A DNA stretch of 28,364 nt. Source: an uncultured Oscillospiraceae bacterium. Its GTDB lineage: Bacteria; Bacillota; Clostridia; Oscillospirales; Oscillospiraceae. Location: assembly GCA_958423465.1 (NCBI GenBank), contig CATZRD010000031.1, forward strand, positions 1 to 28,364, read 5' to 3'. How positions within the stretch are numbered: position 1 is the stretch's first letter; each line of letters begins with the position of its first letter. Of this stretch, positions 9,593 to 17,884 are shown one piece after another. The translations under genes were made by a program, and so were the position numbers. Below the pieces are notes generated by a model. It made no database searches. It had not been told where the DNA came from and was given only the letters and a program-made list of their open reading frames with translations.

Positions 9593-10315
9593 TTAATGTT
9601 CCGCTTCCGTCCGCCGTTCCTTCCGCCGGGCTTCGATCTGCTCATAGAGGCAGTCCAGCGCGTCCCCCAGGCCGCCGATCCGGTCGATGAGGCCCAGCTC
9701 CACCGCCTCCTGGCCGTACAGGACGCTGCCCACGTCCGCCGCCATCTCCCCGGTCTTCAGCATCAGGGACAAAAACTTCTCCCGGCTGATGTGGCTGTTG
9801 GCCGCCACGAAGGACACGATCCGCTCCTGGATGCGCTCGAAATAGCTGAAGGTCTGGGGCGCGGCGATAACGGTGCCGTTCATCCGCACGGGGTGGATGG
9901 TCATGGAGGCGGAGGGCACGATCATGCTGACCCTGGGCGCCACCGCCAGGGGCACGCCGATGGAGTGTCCGCCTCCCAGCACCAGGCTCACCGTGGGCTT
10001 GCGCATCCCGGCGATGAGCTCCGCGATGCCCAGTCCTGCCTCGATGTCGCCCCCTACGGTGTTCAGCAGCAGCAGTACGCCGTCGATCTCGTCGTTCTGC
10101 TCCAAACCCGCCAGCAGGGGCATGACGTGCTCATATTTGGTGGTCTTGGCGGTGTCCGGGGCCAGCTGGTGGCCCTCCACCTGGCCCACGATGGTGAGGG
10201 TATAGATGTTCCCGCGGCGGCTGCGGCTCACCGCCGCGCCCAGGTCCACCAGCCGCTGGGTATCCTCCGGGGCCTTGTCGCCGCCGTTTTCGGCGGGCTT
10301 GGTCTCCTCTGTCAC
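9593..10315 (-). CDS. tepA: TepA/ClpP-like serine protease
   Basis: Member of the ClpP/crotonase-fold family close to Bacillus TepA (YmfB), a cytoplasmic ClpP paralogue proposed to aid secretion, for example by signal or precursor peptide degradation. It has 240 residues, with the ClpP-like core from about residue 35. Visible catalytic features: oxyanion strand NTVGGDIEAG (85-94), nucleophile Ser118 in GGGHSIG, and His141 in MTIHPVR; the third member is likely the Asp in AADVGSVL. No signal peptide or AAA+ partner is seen. The start is GTG 10315: the same frame has a stop just upstream, and AAAGGAG lies 10 nt before. An overlapping ATG in another frame gives only a shadow ORF. It sits between two SLH surface-protein genes, with terminators on both sides. 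Confidence 0.85.
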   Translation of the reverse strand: MTEETKPAENGGDKAPEDTQRLVDLGAAVSRSRRGNIYTLTIVGQVEGHQLAPDTAKTTKYEHVMPLLAGLEQNDEIDGVLLLLNTVGGDIEAGLGIAELIAGMRKPTVSLVLGGGHSIGVPLAVAPRVSMIVPSASMTIHPVRMNGTVIAAPQTFSYFERIQERIVSFVAANSHISREKFLSLMLKTGEMAADVGSVLYGQEAVELGLIDRIGGLGDALDCLYEQIEARRKERRTEAEH

Positions 10316-10388
10316 TGCGCATCAACTCCTTTTCCCGGGTAGTATCTGCGGGGAACCGGAAATCATGCGCGGCACCGGACCGCACATC

Positions 10389-10416
10389 AAAAAAGGGGCG
10401 GCCCGGCGGCCGCCCC
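10389..10416 (-). terminator. Intrinsic terminator after second SLH gene
   Basis: A 9-bp perfect stem GGGGCGGCC/GGCCGCCCC with a 4-nt loop (10395-10416), followed on the minus strand by six T (A-run at 10389-10394). It begins 8 bp past the stop of the 10425-13205 gene. Confidence 0.93.
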
Positions 10417-10424
10417 CTGCGCTG

Positions 10425-13205
10425 TCACTGATTTTCCAAAAAGTTTCTGAGCATTTGCGCCGCCTGAGCCCGGGTGGCCGGTCCGCCGGGGTCCAGCCGC
10501 CCGTCGCCGCAGCCGCTGATGATCCCGCGCTCCACGGCCCAGCGCATAGGATCCGCCGCGTAGCCGCTGACGGCGTCCGCGTCGGTGAAGTTCAGCGCCA
10601 GGTTCGGCGGCACAGGGCTTCCGGCGTAGCGGTACAGCATGACGACCAGCTGTTCCCGGGTGATGGGATCATCCGGCCCAAACAGATCGCCGCCATAGCC
10701 GTCCACAATGTCCTGCTCCGCCGCCCAGGCCACGGCGGGGGCGCACCACGCGCCGTCCGGCACGTCGCGGAAGGGGCTGCCGCCGGCGGCAGGCCGCCCC
10801 GCGCAGTTGTAGAGGATCTGGGCAAGCTGCCCGCGGCTGAGGCTGTCGTCAGGTCCGAAGGCCCCGTTGCCGTAGCCGTCCATCAGGCCCTTTTCCAGAA
10901 CGTAGTCCACGGCCTCATGATACCACGCGTCCCCACCGCCCAGATCGGTATAGCCGTGAGCGGGACAGTCCGCCCCGCCGGCGCAGGGCCCCTCCCCGCT
11001 TTCGGGAGCGAACACGGCCTCCACCGTGACCTCGCCGCCGGGCATGGTAAAGACGTACCGACCGCCGCCCTTGTCGGTCAGCGCCAGCTCCCGGCCTCTT
11101 TCATCGGTGACGGTGAGGCTCTCCAGCACATAGCCCTCCTCCGCCTCGGCGGTGACGGTGACGGCGGAGCCCTTGGAGGCGTTGGGCCGGTTCACCGAAA
11201 CGCTGCCGTGGGACGGTTCCTCCACGGCCACGGGGTGGGTGGGCGCGGGGACGGGCACGGGCCGGGGATCGGGCCTATCAGGTCCGGGTCCCGGCTCGGG
11301 TCCGGGGTCGGGGATCCGCTCAAAGACCGCTTTCACCGTCACGTCCGCGGCGGGCATGGTAAAGGCGTTGTCCGTGACGGTCACGCCGGCGCTCTGCCAC
11401 TCTTTGAAGCGCCAGCCCTCGTCCGGAACGGCGGCGAGGGTGATGGCCGTTCCCTCCGCCGCCTGGGCGGCGGAGGCGGAGGCCGTGCCGCTCCCCTCGG
11501 TCTCCACGGTAACGGCGTAGGTGATCCGCGTCCACTTGGCGTAGAGGGTCAAATCTGTGGTAACAAGGGTGGAGAAGTCAAAGGGCGCAGCGCAGTCCGG
11601 GTCGGTATACCAACCGCCGAAGAGATAGCCAGCCTGAACGGGGTCTTCCGGCTCCTCGGCGGTTTGACCGCTTTGGACAACCTGCCCGGCTACCGCGCTG
11701 CCGCCCCGGCTGTCAAAGGTCACGGTGCAGTCCGGCACTTTTTCGGTAATGGTGACCTCATTCATGGCGTTCTCCAGAGAGTACGCCAGTTCCTCCGTCA
11801 CATCCGCCGCCACAAAGGAAGTCCAGCTTCTTGTCCAAGGTGTGCCGTCATTATATGCGCCTTCGGTCCACGCCGACACAGCGATCCTGCCGCCGGATAC
11901 TTCGGCCAGGCCGTCTCCCAGCGTGATGTATGCTTCCAGAGCCTCGTTTTCTTCCCACTGTTCGTACCTTACGCCGGCGGCGGCGCAGCTATCGCCGCCC
12001 TTCGCGTGGAAGGTTCCGCTGTTGATCGCGATCCCTGTCCGCGACCACGCGCCTATATCATCGGTGGATATGGCGGAGACCTGGCCGTCATTCACCTCAA
12101 CCGCGCCGACGATGTTCAATCCGGCGTAAAAGCCCTCTGCGGTCACGTCGGAAGCGCCGGAGACGGTCAGATCGCCTAAGGCGTAAATGGCGGAATCGTC
12201 CGAAGAAGCCGCTTCGACCGTACTGTCCGCAATCGAGATGCTGTCATCTGACCGTATAGCCGCGTAATAGCAATCGCTTTCGACCGTCGAGTTCTCCATT
12301 GTAACGCCGGAGAGGCCGTACAGTCCGCTCCATTCAGCCGAACTCGCAGTCACCTGGCTGTCCGCGACAGTAACCATTCCTTCGCCGTAGACCGACAGGT
12401 ACGAACTCTCCACTGTTACGTCGCTGTCAGTGATGGAGACATCCCCATCTCCATAGATTCCATAAAATTGATCGCCCTTTCCCACGACAGCAACTTCGCT
12501 TTGAGAGATCGTAATGTCTCGAGAAGAGCTGATGCCGTATCCCGCGGCCTCAGGCGCCTCAATAGAAACGGTGCTCCCGGAAATTTCAACGCCCCTGCCG
12601 CCGATAACATTATTATAGGGGCCGTTGGGTTCACTCGCCTTCGCCGTGACCTTGCTGTCCTGGATGGTCAGAGCGCCCGTGATGCCGATTGCCTTATAAT
12701 AGCCATTCAGCGTCAAATCGGATACGCCGCTGATCAACACATTCCCGCCATAGCTGGTGGAGCTGCCGTATGGAGTGCCGCTTGAGGCCTCGATGCAGGT
12801 GTCCTCTGTACTGACAGCGGTCAAAGTGCCATCCCCGGAGATGGTCAGGTCAGACATGGAGACGCCGATACATTCCCGGGACTCGCTGGAGATCGTGTTT
12901 TCCCCTGCCAGCGCGATCTCATAGTGCAGCCAACTGTCCCGGCAGTAGATGGCCGGGGTATAGCCGGTGGCTTCAATGGCCACGTTAGTAAGGCTGATGA
13001 CCCAGCGGCCGGTATCGGCGTTGTAAGATACGCGGGCCGTTCCCTCGCCGCATGGGATATCCTGATCCGCTTGCGTTACCTGCTTCCCGCAGATCGAAAT
13101 ATACGGCAGGGAAGTTCCATCCTCCTCCCCCGCCAGGGCCGTCCCCGGCAGCAGGGTCAGACACAGGCACAGGGCCAGTACAACGCTCAACATTCGCTTT
13201 TTCAT
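10425..13205 (-). CDS. Secreted beta-helix surface protein with InlB repeat and C-terminal SLH domains
   Basis: Cell-surface protein of 926 residues. The signal peptide MKKRMLSVVLALCLCLTLL is cleaved near ALA. Residues about 90-440 contain many roughly 20-residue repeats of the type ITDSDVTVES, ADSQVTASS, ADSTVEAASS, typical of a right-handed parallel beta-helix and reminiscent of the Cthe_2159-type carbohydrate-binding family. Then an InlB/Listeria-Bacteroides repeat (about 490-560, AGYLFGGWYTD), two bacterial-repeat modules ending FTMPAADVTVKAVF and FTMPGGEVTVEAVF separated by a Pro-rich linker (PDPGPEPGPGPDRPDP), and three SLH units (LSRGQ, ITREQ, ATRAQ) to the C-terminus. It is inferred to be wall-anchored by SLH and perhaps polysaccharide-binding. 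The ATG at 13205 has GAGGAGG five bases upstream. It is monocistronic, with a strong promoter and terminator. Confidence 0.92.
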   Translation of the reverse strand: MKKRMLSVVLALCLCLTLLPGTALAGEEDGTSLPYISICGKQVTQADQDIPCGEGTARVSYNADTGRWVISLTNVAIEATGYTPAIYCRDSWLHYEIALAGENTISSESRECIGVSMSDLTISGDGTLTAVSTEDTCIEASSGTPYGSSTSYGGNVLISGVSDLTLNGYYKAIGITGALTIQDSKVTAKASEPNGPYNNVIGGRGVEISGSTVSIEAPEAAGYGISSSRDITISQSEVAVVGKGDQFYGIYGDGDVSITDSDVTVESSYLSVYGEGMVTVADSQVTASSAEWSGLYGLSGVTMENSTVESDCYYAAIRSDDSISIADSTVEAASSDDSAIYALGDLTVSGASDVTAEGFYAGLNIVGAVEVNDGQVSAISTDDIGAWSRTGIAINSGTFHAKGGDSCAAAGVRYEQWEENEALEAYITLGDGLAEVSGGRIAVSAWTEGAYNDGTPWTRSWTSFVAADVTEELAYSLENAMNEVTITEKVPDCTVTFDSRGGSAVAGQVVQSGQTAEEPEDPVQAGYLFGGWYTDPDCAAPFDFSTLVTTDLTLYAKWTRITYAVTVETEGSGTASASAAQAAEGTAITLAAVPDEGWRFKEWQSAGVTVTDNAFTMPAADVTVKAVFERIPDPGPEPGPGPDRPDPRPVPVPAPTHPVAVEEPSHGSVSVNRPNASKGSAVTVTAEAEEGYVLESLTVTDERGRELALTDKGGGRYVFTMPGGEVTVEAVFAPESGEGPCAGGADCPAHGYTDLGGGDAWYHEAVDYVLEKGLMDGYGNGAFGPDDSLSRGQLAQILYNCAGRPAAGGSPFRDVPDGAWCAPAVAWAAEQDIVDGYGGDLFGPDDPITREQLVVMLYRYAGSPVPPNLALNFTDADAVSGYAADPMRWAVERGIISGCGDGRLDPGGPATRAQAAQMLRNFLENQ

Positions 13206-13267
13206 CGTTTCCTCCTCATATGTGACGTGCGCGGCCCCGGCTGGTCGCCGAGCGCCCCTTATGGTCC

Positions 13268-13295
13268 ATTATAGCACGCATTTGGGGACTGTAAA
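13268..13295 (-). promoter_or_regulatory. Sigma-A promoter of the beta-helix SLH gene
   Basis: On the minus strand, -35 TTTACA (13290-13295), 16-bp spacer, consensus -10 TATAAT (13268-13273). It lies about 60 bp upstream of the ATG at 13205. Confidence 0.85.
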
Positions 13296-13364
13296 TCGCA
13301 CGAAAGGGTGACGCCGTTCTTCGCTCCTCCCGGAATCCCCGGCGGCGGAGGGCTCGAAAAGCGC

Positions 13365-13405
13365 AGAAAACGCCCCGCGCCAACCGGCGGCGCAAGGCGT
13401 TTTCT
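13365..13405 (-). terminator. Terminator of the LacI-fructokinase operon
   Basis: A 17-bp stem with two G-U pairs (13365-13381 with 13389-13405, 7-nt loop). It begins 15 bp past the fructokinase stop; on the minus strand the transcript side then reads GCGCTTTTCG. It separates the fructokinase operon from the promoter of the SLH gene. The remaining bases, 13296-13364, hold nothing I can identify. Confidence 0.75.
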
Positions 13406-13420
13406 GACTTCTTCTGTTTT

Positions 13421-14359
13421 TCAGCCCATGACCTCCGCCAGCGTGGGCATGGCGGGAATCGCCCCCCGGCGGCTGGTGGTCAGGCTGGCCGCCCGGTTGG
13501 CAAAGGCGATGATGCGCTCCAGCTCCGGCACGGTCAGATCTTCCAGCCCGCCCAGCCGGGACAGCTGGGACAGCGCCGCGCCGAAGAAGGTGTCCCCCGC
13601 GCCGTTGGTGTCCCCCACGGTGCAGGGCACGCCGGGAATCAGCCCGGTCCGGCCCCGGAAACGGTAGAACGCGCCCCTGGCCCCCAGCGTGACCAAAATC
13701 AGCGTGATGCCCTTTTCCGCCAGCGCCGCCGTTCCCTCCTCCAGGCCGCTTTCGCCGGCCAGAAGGGGCAGCTCCTCGTCGGACACCTTCAGCACGTCCA
13801 CCAGAGGCAGCGGCTCCCGCATCCGGGCCACGGCGGTCTCCTCGTCGGGCCACAGGCTGGCCCGGTAGTTGGGATCGTAGCTGACGGCGGCCCCCAGCTC
13901 CCGGGCGGTCCGGACGGCGTACAGGGTGGCGCTCCGGGCCGGCTCCGCCGTGAGGCTGACGCTGCCGAAGTGGAGGAACCGGGTACGCGCCAGCAGGTCC
14001 CGGGGAACGTCCTCCACGGTCAGATTCACGTCCGCGCTGGGGTCCCGGTAGAAGCTGAACCTCCGCTCCCCGCCGGCGTCCAGAGAGACCACCGCCAGGG
14101 TGGTGCGCTGGGCCGGGTCCGCCGTCAGGCCGCTGACGTCAACGCCGTTGTCCAGCAGGCAGCGGCGCAGGAGCTGCCCGAAGCCGTCCTCCCCCACCTT
14201 GCCGATGAAGGCGGTCTTTGCCCCCAGCCGGGCCGCCGCCACCGCCAGATTGGCAGGCGCGCCGCCGGGGTTGGCGTCGAACCGGGGGACGCCCCGGTCC
14301 GTGCGCCCCGATTGGGTCAGGTCGATGAGGATCTCGCCGATGGATGTGATGTCCGTCAT
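13421..14359 (-). CDS. scrK: Fructokinase (PfkB/ribokinase family)
   Basis: Phosphorylates fructose to fructose-6-phosphate with ATP in the cytoplasm. 312 residues, the usual PfkB length. Visible features: N-terminal substrate-binding stretch SIGEILIDL; signature 1 NPGGAPANLAVAAARLG, typical of bacterial fructokinases; DPNYRASLWPD in the middle; and signature 2 DTNGAGDTFFGA with the catalytic Asp of GAGD. The ATG at 14359 is chosen because AGGAGTGG sits just before it; an in-frame TTG further up lacks a ribosome site. It is the last gene of a tightly packed minus-strand operon (14-bp gap to the YesL-like gene) and ends in a terminator. With the GH32 enzyme encoded divergently, it completes intracellular use of fructosides. 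A 2-keto-3-deoxygluconate or other PfkB sugar specificity is less likely given this context. Confidence 0.9.
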   Translation of the reverse strand: MTDITSIGEILIDLTQSGRTDRGVPRFDANPGGAPANLAVAAARLGAKTAFIGKVGEDGFGQLLRRCLLDNGVDVSGLTADPAQRTTLAVVSLDAGGERRFSFYRDPSADVNLTVEDVPRDLLARTRFLHFGSVSLTAEPARSATLYAVRTARELGAAVSYDPNYRASLWPDEETAVARMREPLPLVDVLKVSDEELPLLAGESGLEEGTAALAEKGITLILVTLGARGAFYRFRGRTGLIPGVPCTVGDTNGAGDTFFGAALSQLSRLGGLEDLTVPELERIIAFANRAASLTTSRRGAIPAMPTLAEVMG

Positions 14360-14373
14360 AAAACCACTCCTAT

Positions 14374-15153
14374 TCAAATCGTATCGTCATCCGCGCTGTT
14401 GTCCGGAGTCCCGCCGCCCATCTGCTCCTCGATGCGGAAGGCGCCGTCCAGCCGGCCGTACAGCAGAAACACCGCCAAAAACAGGATGTACCACGCCCCG
14501 GTGACCAGCAATAGAAACAGCGACCAGGGGGCGAACAGAACGATCACCGCCCAGTAGGCAAGCTGGAGCAGGGCCGCTCCCAGCACCTGCCAGAAATTCT
14601 GGATCCAGAACAGCACGCAGTTGCGCAGCCGGATGCCGGGGCGCTGCTCAAAGAGCACCAGCTGGGGCCAGTACAGGGTATTGAGCGCCAGGACCAGCAG
14701 CATGGAAAACAGATACAGCAGCACCGTCCCCAGAGAGGGGGGACTCCCCGCCCACCAGAACAGCATCCCCATAAAGGCGTACAGCCCCAGCATCAGCCCC
14801 AGCAGCGCCCCGGGCAGCAGACTGCCCCGCCAGTTCTGCCGCCAGGAGCGGCGGTAGGCGTCCCACCAGGGGGTGGGGTCGTCCCGCAGGCCCCGCAGGA
14901 TCGCGTCGTACATCCCCGCCAGGAAGGGGCCCGCGATCATCCCGCCCAGCAGGGAGCAGGGCAGCAGCACCACCAGGCTGGAGGTCCCCACCCCGTAAAA
15001 GATCCCGCCGGCCAGAGGCAAAAAGCCCAGGAGCGTCAGGAAATTGACCCTCCACCACCGGCCGAAGCGGTCGGACAATAGCTGTTTGTAGCGGGGAAAG
15101 CCCGCAGGCCTGCCCTGAAAGCGCTCGTCCTCCTCCGGTATGAATAAGCCCAT
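14374..15153 (-). CDS. YesL-like (DUF624) membrane protein
   Basis: 259-residue integral membrane protein with about five or six hydrophobic segments (roughly residues 36-58, 60-82, 115-140, 142-165, 190-235) and a hydrophilic Asp-rich tail. The N-terminus includes FPRYKQLLSDRFGRWWRVNFL, resembling the DUF624/YesL family, which is often encoded beside LplABC-type oligosaccharide importers. The biochemical role of the family is not established. The ATG at 15153 follows AAAGGAGGAG. It lies between a lipoprotein gene (12 bp upstream) and fructokinase (14 bp downstream), in the operon headed by the LacI regulator. An accessory or regulatory role in the divergent importer is inferred from position only. 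Confidence 0.75.
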   Translation of the reverse strand: MGLFIPEEDERFQGRPAGFPRYKQLLSDRFGRWWRVNFLTLLGFLPLAGGIFYGVGTSSLVVLLPCSLLGGMIAGPFLAGMYDAILRGLRDDPTPWWDAYRRSWRQNWRGSLLPGALLGLMLGLYAFMGMLFWWAGSPPSLGTVLLYLFSMLLVLALNTLYWPQLVLFEQRPGIRLRNCVLFWIQNFWQVLGAALLQLAYWAVIVLFAPWSLFLLLVTGAWYILFLAVFLLYGRLDGAFRIEEQMGGGTPDNSADDDTI

Positions 15154-15165
15154 ACGTCTCCTCCT

Positions 15166-15750
15166 TTACACCGCGTAGTGGCAGCGCGCCAAAAAGTCCG
15201 CCAGCACCGCCTCCGCGTCGCCGGCAAAGCTCTCCCGGCAGGACAGCTCCACGCTGACGGCGTAGTTCCGGTATACGCCGAAGGCGGACACGCCATAGGC
15301 GTAGGGGGCCGTCTCCGAGGGGAAGGCGTAGGTGACGACGGTAAAGGTCTGGCCGTTATAGGCCGCCTCCTCCGTCTCTTCCACCCGGTATTTCTCCTCC
15401 GCCATCGCCAGCCACTCCCCGGCGGCGTCCTCCGCCTTTTCCGCGGCGTCGTAGCCCGCCAGCAGGAGGTCGACCCGGGCGTCGTACAGCTCCGCCTCAT
15501 CGCCGTCCTCATTGGTATAAGGCTGGGCCTTTCCCATGGACCAGGCGGCGTAGTACATGCCCTTGACGGCCAGAGCGTCGTTATTCTCCCGGAGCGTCAG
15601 CTCCTCCGGCGTATCCACGCCCAGCACGCCGCCTACGGAGACCCAGTCCTCGCTCCAGGGGGACCCGTCCGCGGCCCGCTCCGGCAGAGGCTGGCCGCAG
15701 CCGGTCAGGCACAGGCACAGCGCCGCCAGCATCAGAATCCATCGTTTCAT
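15166..15750 (-). CDS. Putative lipoprotein of the fructoside operon, unknown function
   Basis: 194 residues with a type II signal peptide: MKRWILMLAALCLCLTGC, lipobox LTGC, modified Cys at 18. The mature part is acidic, alpha/beta in character, with no cysteine cluster or catalytic motif I recognise; it contains a basic/acidic helical stretch (AAEKAEDAAGEWLAMAEEK) and a beta-rich C-terminus. It should be anchored to the outer face of the membrane. Its ATG (15748-15750) overlaps the stop of the preceding gene in an ATGA arrangement, implying translational coupling and related function. I cannot assign a family. Operon context suggests work with the 238-residue anchored protein and the YesL-like protein. 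Confidence 0.75.
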   Translation of the reverse strand: MKRWILMLAALCLCLTGCGQPLPERAADGSPWSEDWVSVGGVLGVDTPEELTLRENNDALAVKGMYYAAWSMGKAQPYTNEDGDEAELYDARVDLLLAGYDAAEKAEDAAGEWLAMAEEKYRVEETEEAAYNGQTFTVVTYAFPSETAPYAYGVSAFGVYRNYAVSVELSCRESFAGDAEAVLADFLARCHYAV

Positions 15751-16463
15751 GAGATCGCTCCTTCCGTGATCTTCGCCCAGAGGGCGTCGCAGCCCTGGGA
15801 ATAGGCCGCGGTCTTTTCCGTCCAGAACCCCCTGCGGGCGATAAAAAGCCCGGATACCAGCTGGCCGCTGTCCCCCGTGGCCGTCTGGCCCATAACGGAG
15901 TAGGCGTACCGCCCCAGGTCCAGCTCCGCCAGAACGGGGCACCGCTCCCAGACCAGACAGGTCCCCCCGGCGGAATCGTCCCCCTCCTCCGGGAGGGAGC
16001 CGTCCAGCCTGCGCAGGGTGCCGTGCTCCCTCTGGAACGCCTCCGGGTCCTCCAGCAGGAAGAAATAGCTCTCGCAGGCCACGATGTCCGCCATCAGCCG
16101 GGCCTGAGCCGCCATGGCGGCGCCGGGGTCCGCCTCCGTGTTGGAGGCGTACTGCTCCAGATGGACCGCTACCCTGCCGTCGCCGTTCAGGTCCTCCCCC
16201 AGGGCGGCGAAGCCGGCCTCCAGCGCCGCCGCCGTGTCGTCCGGCAGGGCGTTGGTCCCCACATAGGCGATCCGGTAATCCGGTTCAACCCGGCTCAGCA
16301 CGTTCCAGGCAATGCTGCCCAGACTCAGCAGCAGCACCGCGGCCACGGCGATATGCCACTTGTGATAGTGCCACCAGTTTTTCCGCTTCTGGGCCCTGGT
16401 GAGCACCAGAGGGGGGTCCGGCTTCACATCCCGGTACTTTTTCTTCAGGTATTCGCTGGCCAC
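15747..16463 (-). CDS. Single-pass membrane-anchored extracytoplasmic protein, unknown function
   Basis: 238 residues. A Lys/Arg-rich cytoplasmic N-terminus (about 1-36, including LTRAQKRKNWWHYHKWH) is followed by one membrane segment (about 37-57) and a roughly 180-residue extracytoplasmic domain that includes DLNGDGRVAVHLEQY, a D-x-N-x-D-G calcium-loop-like motif. No enzyme signature is visible. The start is GTG 16461-16463 with GGAGG seven bases upstream. It lies 11 bp after the LacI regulator stop and overlaps the lipoprotein gene by 4 bp, so the two are very likely made together. I do not recognise a named family. The loop motif could be coincidental, because one calcium loop alone does not make an EF-hand or dockerin. 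Confidence 0.7.
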   Translation of the reverse strand: MASEYLKKKYRDVKPDPPLVLTRAQKRKNWWHYHKWHIAVAAVLLLSLGSIAWNVLSRVEPDYRIAYVGTNALPDDTAAALEAGFAALGEDLNGDGRVAVHLEQYASNTEADPGAAMAAQARLMADIVACESYFFLLEDPEAFQREHGTLRRLDGSLPEEGDDSAGGTCLVWERCPVLAELDLGRYAYSVMGQTATGDSGQLVSGLFIARRGFWTEKTAAYSQGCDALWAKITEGAIS

Positions 16464-16474
16464 CGTCCCGCCTC

Positions 16475-17455
16475 CTATTCTCTGGTGGTGCCGCCGGGGG
16501 CGTAGCGCACCGGCAGGCAGATCAGGGCGGGGATCTTTCCCCGGTCCTTGGTCAGCAGCAGATCCACACAGGTCTCCGCGATCTTGTCCACCGGCTGAAT
16601 GATGGTGGAGCAGTACAGCTCCTCGCCCCCGAACCGCCGGATGCCGTCAAAGCCGATGAGCTGCACGTCCTCCGGCGCCCGGAAGCCCAGCTCCTCCAGA
16701 ATCTCCCGGACCCGCCAGGCCAGCAGGTCCGTGGAGCAGAAGATGCCGTCGATCTCCAGCCTGCCGCCGTGGATACGGCTCCTGAGAAACTCCCGGAACG
16801 GTTCGTAGCCCTGTCCGTCGTTGAGCCGCAGAACGTCGCAGGGGACCGCCCGGGCGCGGCAGGCCGCCTCAAAGCCGTCCCCCCGCTTGTCCGTCTCGCT
16901 GGGGCTGGTGGAGCCGGTGCGGAAAAAGGCCAGATGGCGGCAGCCCAGCTCCAACAGCTTCTCCGCCGCCAGCCGCCCGCCGCCGTAGTTGTCCGCGGCC
17001 ACGCAGGGGATGTCCGGGCGGAAGCTGCGGTCGATGCCCACGAAGGGCAGGTTCTCATCCACCTCCAGAGGATTGTAGGTCAGGCCGATGATGCCGTCCG
17101 CCTTGTTCTGCCGGACCATATTCACGCAGGCCTGCTCCATCTCCGGGTTGGAGGCGGTGACGTACAGCAGCATCCGGTAGCCCCGCCGGGCCAGGGCCAC
17201 GCACACCTGCTGGGCCAGGGCGGCAAAAAACGGATGGTCCACCCCCGGCAGGATCAGCGCCACCGTGAAGGTGGTGCTGGCCCGCAGGCCCCGGGCGTAC
17301 TGGTTGACCTGATAGCCCAGCTTCTGGGCGGCCTCCTCGACTTTTATCCGGTAGCTCTCGCCTACCGGGATCCCATTGAACACCTTGGACACCGTTCCAA
17401 GGGCGACGCCGGCCTCCTGGGCCACGTCCTTCATGGTGGGCATCGTTCCCTTCAT
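16475..17455 (-). CDS. LacI-family transcriptional regulator of fructoside use
   Basis: 326-residue DNA-binding regulator. The N-terminal LacI helix-turn-helix is clear: TMKDVAQEAGVALGTVSKVF, followed by a hinge-helix region with NQYARGLRAS. The periplasmic-binding-protein-like effector domain covers about 60-320 (VALILPGVDHPFFAAL; IGFDGIRRFGG near the C-terminus). The start is ATG 17455, with GGGAGG six bases upstream; longer in-frame extensions would run into the promoter. First gene of a five-gene leftward operon and divergent from the importer operon. Four TGAAAC/GTTTCA sites in the shared control region, one just upstream of its own start, are probable operators, implying autoregulation and control of both operons. 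The effector (sucrose, fructose, or a phosphate) cannot be read from sequence. Confidence 0.9.
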   Translation of the reverse strand: MKGTMPTMKDVAQEAGVALGTVSKVFNGIPVGESYRIKVEEAAQKLGYQVNQYARGLRASTTFTVALILPGVDHPFFAALAQQVCVALARRGYRMLLYVTASNPEMEQACVNMVRQNKADGIIGLTYNPLEVDENLPFVGIDRSFRPDIPCVAADNYGGGRLAAEKLLELGCRHLAFFRTGSTSPSETDKRGDGFEAACRARAVPCDVLRLNDGQGYEPFREFLRSRIHGGRLEIDGIFCSTDLLAWRVREILEELGFRAPEDVQLIGFDGIRRFGGEELYCSTIIQPVDKIAETCVDLLLTKDRGKIPALICLPVRYAPGGTTRE

Positions 17456-17470
17456 GCAGTTCCTCCCAAT

Positions 17471-17484
17471 GTGAAACATTTCAC
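17471..17484. promoter_or_regulatory. LacI-type operator in the regulator leader
   Basis: GTGAAACATTTCAC is a 14-bp near-perfect palindrome with GTGAAA/TTTCAC arms, between the regulator promoter and its Shine-Dalgarno sequence. This position fits autorepression by roadblock. A CcpA (cre-like) site is an alternative reading. Confidence 0.7.
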
Positions 17485-17528
17485 GCCGGCGGCAGAAAAA
17501 CGCCGGCGGCTCCCTCCGGAGCAACTCT

Positions 17529-17558
17529 ATCATAGCAGATGAAGCCCTCCTCTGTAAA
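17529..17558 (-). promoter_or_regulatory. Sigma-A promoter of the LacI-fructokinase operon
   Basis: On the minus strand, -35 TTTACA (17553-17558), 18-bp spacer, -10 TATGAT (17529-17534). Transcription would start about 70 bp before the ATG at 17455. The leader holds a CGCCGGCG/CGCCGGCG hairpin (17484-17491 with 17501-17508) and the operator. Confidence 0.8.
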
Positions 17559-17575
17559 GAGGAATTTCACGCTTT

Positions 17576-17587
17576 TTTCATGAAACG
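17576..17587. promoter_or_regulatory. Operator-like site between the divergent promoters
   Basis: TTTCATGAAACG contains a back-to-back TTTCA/TGAAA palindrome and a TGAAACG half-site. It is just upstream of the leftward -35 box. It resembles the other TGAAAC/GTTTCA sites of this region and may assist looping by the regulator. Confidence 0.45.
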
Positions 17588-17679
17588 ATATTTTTGTATA
17601 TTTTAGATAAAAAGTGGAAGTGATGTTTGTTTAACCCTATAAAACTGTGCTTCCTGCCCAAAAATGCGGCCAAACCATC

Positions 17680-17708
17680 TTGACAGCGGCAGACCCGTTT
17701 GGTAAGAT
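17680..17708 (+). promoter_or_regulatory. Sigma-A promoter of the importer-GH32 operon
   Basis: Consensus -35 TTGACA (17680-17685), 17-bp spacer, -10 TAAGAT (17703-17708). It is the only good rightward promoter before the permease gene and leaves a leader of about 170 nt that contains two operator-like sites. Confidence 0.8.
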
Positions 17709-17723
17709 ATGGCCATCAGGCAA

Positions 17724-17792
17724 ATAACGTTTCATATTCAGGCGGCGGAAACCATCTGCCGCTTATATTGGAAAATCTTTGTGAAACGTTAT
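17724..17792. promoter_or_regulatory. Pair of inverted operator sites downstream of the importer promoter
   Basis: ATAACGTTTCAT at 17724-17735 and TGAAACGTTAT at 17782-17792 are inverted copies of the same sequence, each centred on AACGTT with one good TGAAAC half. The first sits roughly 10 bp past the expected transcription start. The arrangement fits LacI-family repression, possibly cooperative. CcpA binding cannot be excluded because cre sites are similar. Confidence 0.65.
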
Positions 17793-17884
17793 ATCGCATT
17801 GTGCAGACAATTCCCGGGAGGTGATGGGTGAAGGTCCCCCGCTGCCCCAATAAAGCAAACTGTGTTTTAAGGAAGTGAGTCTCT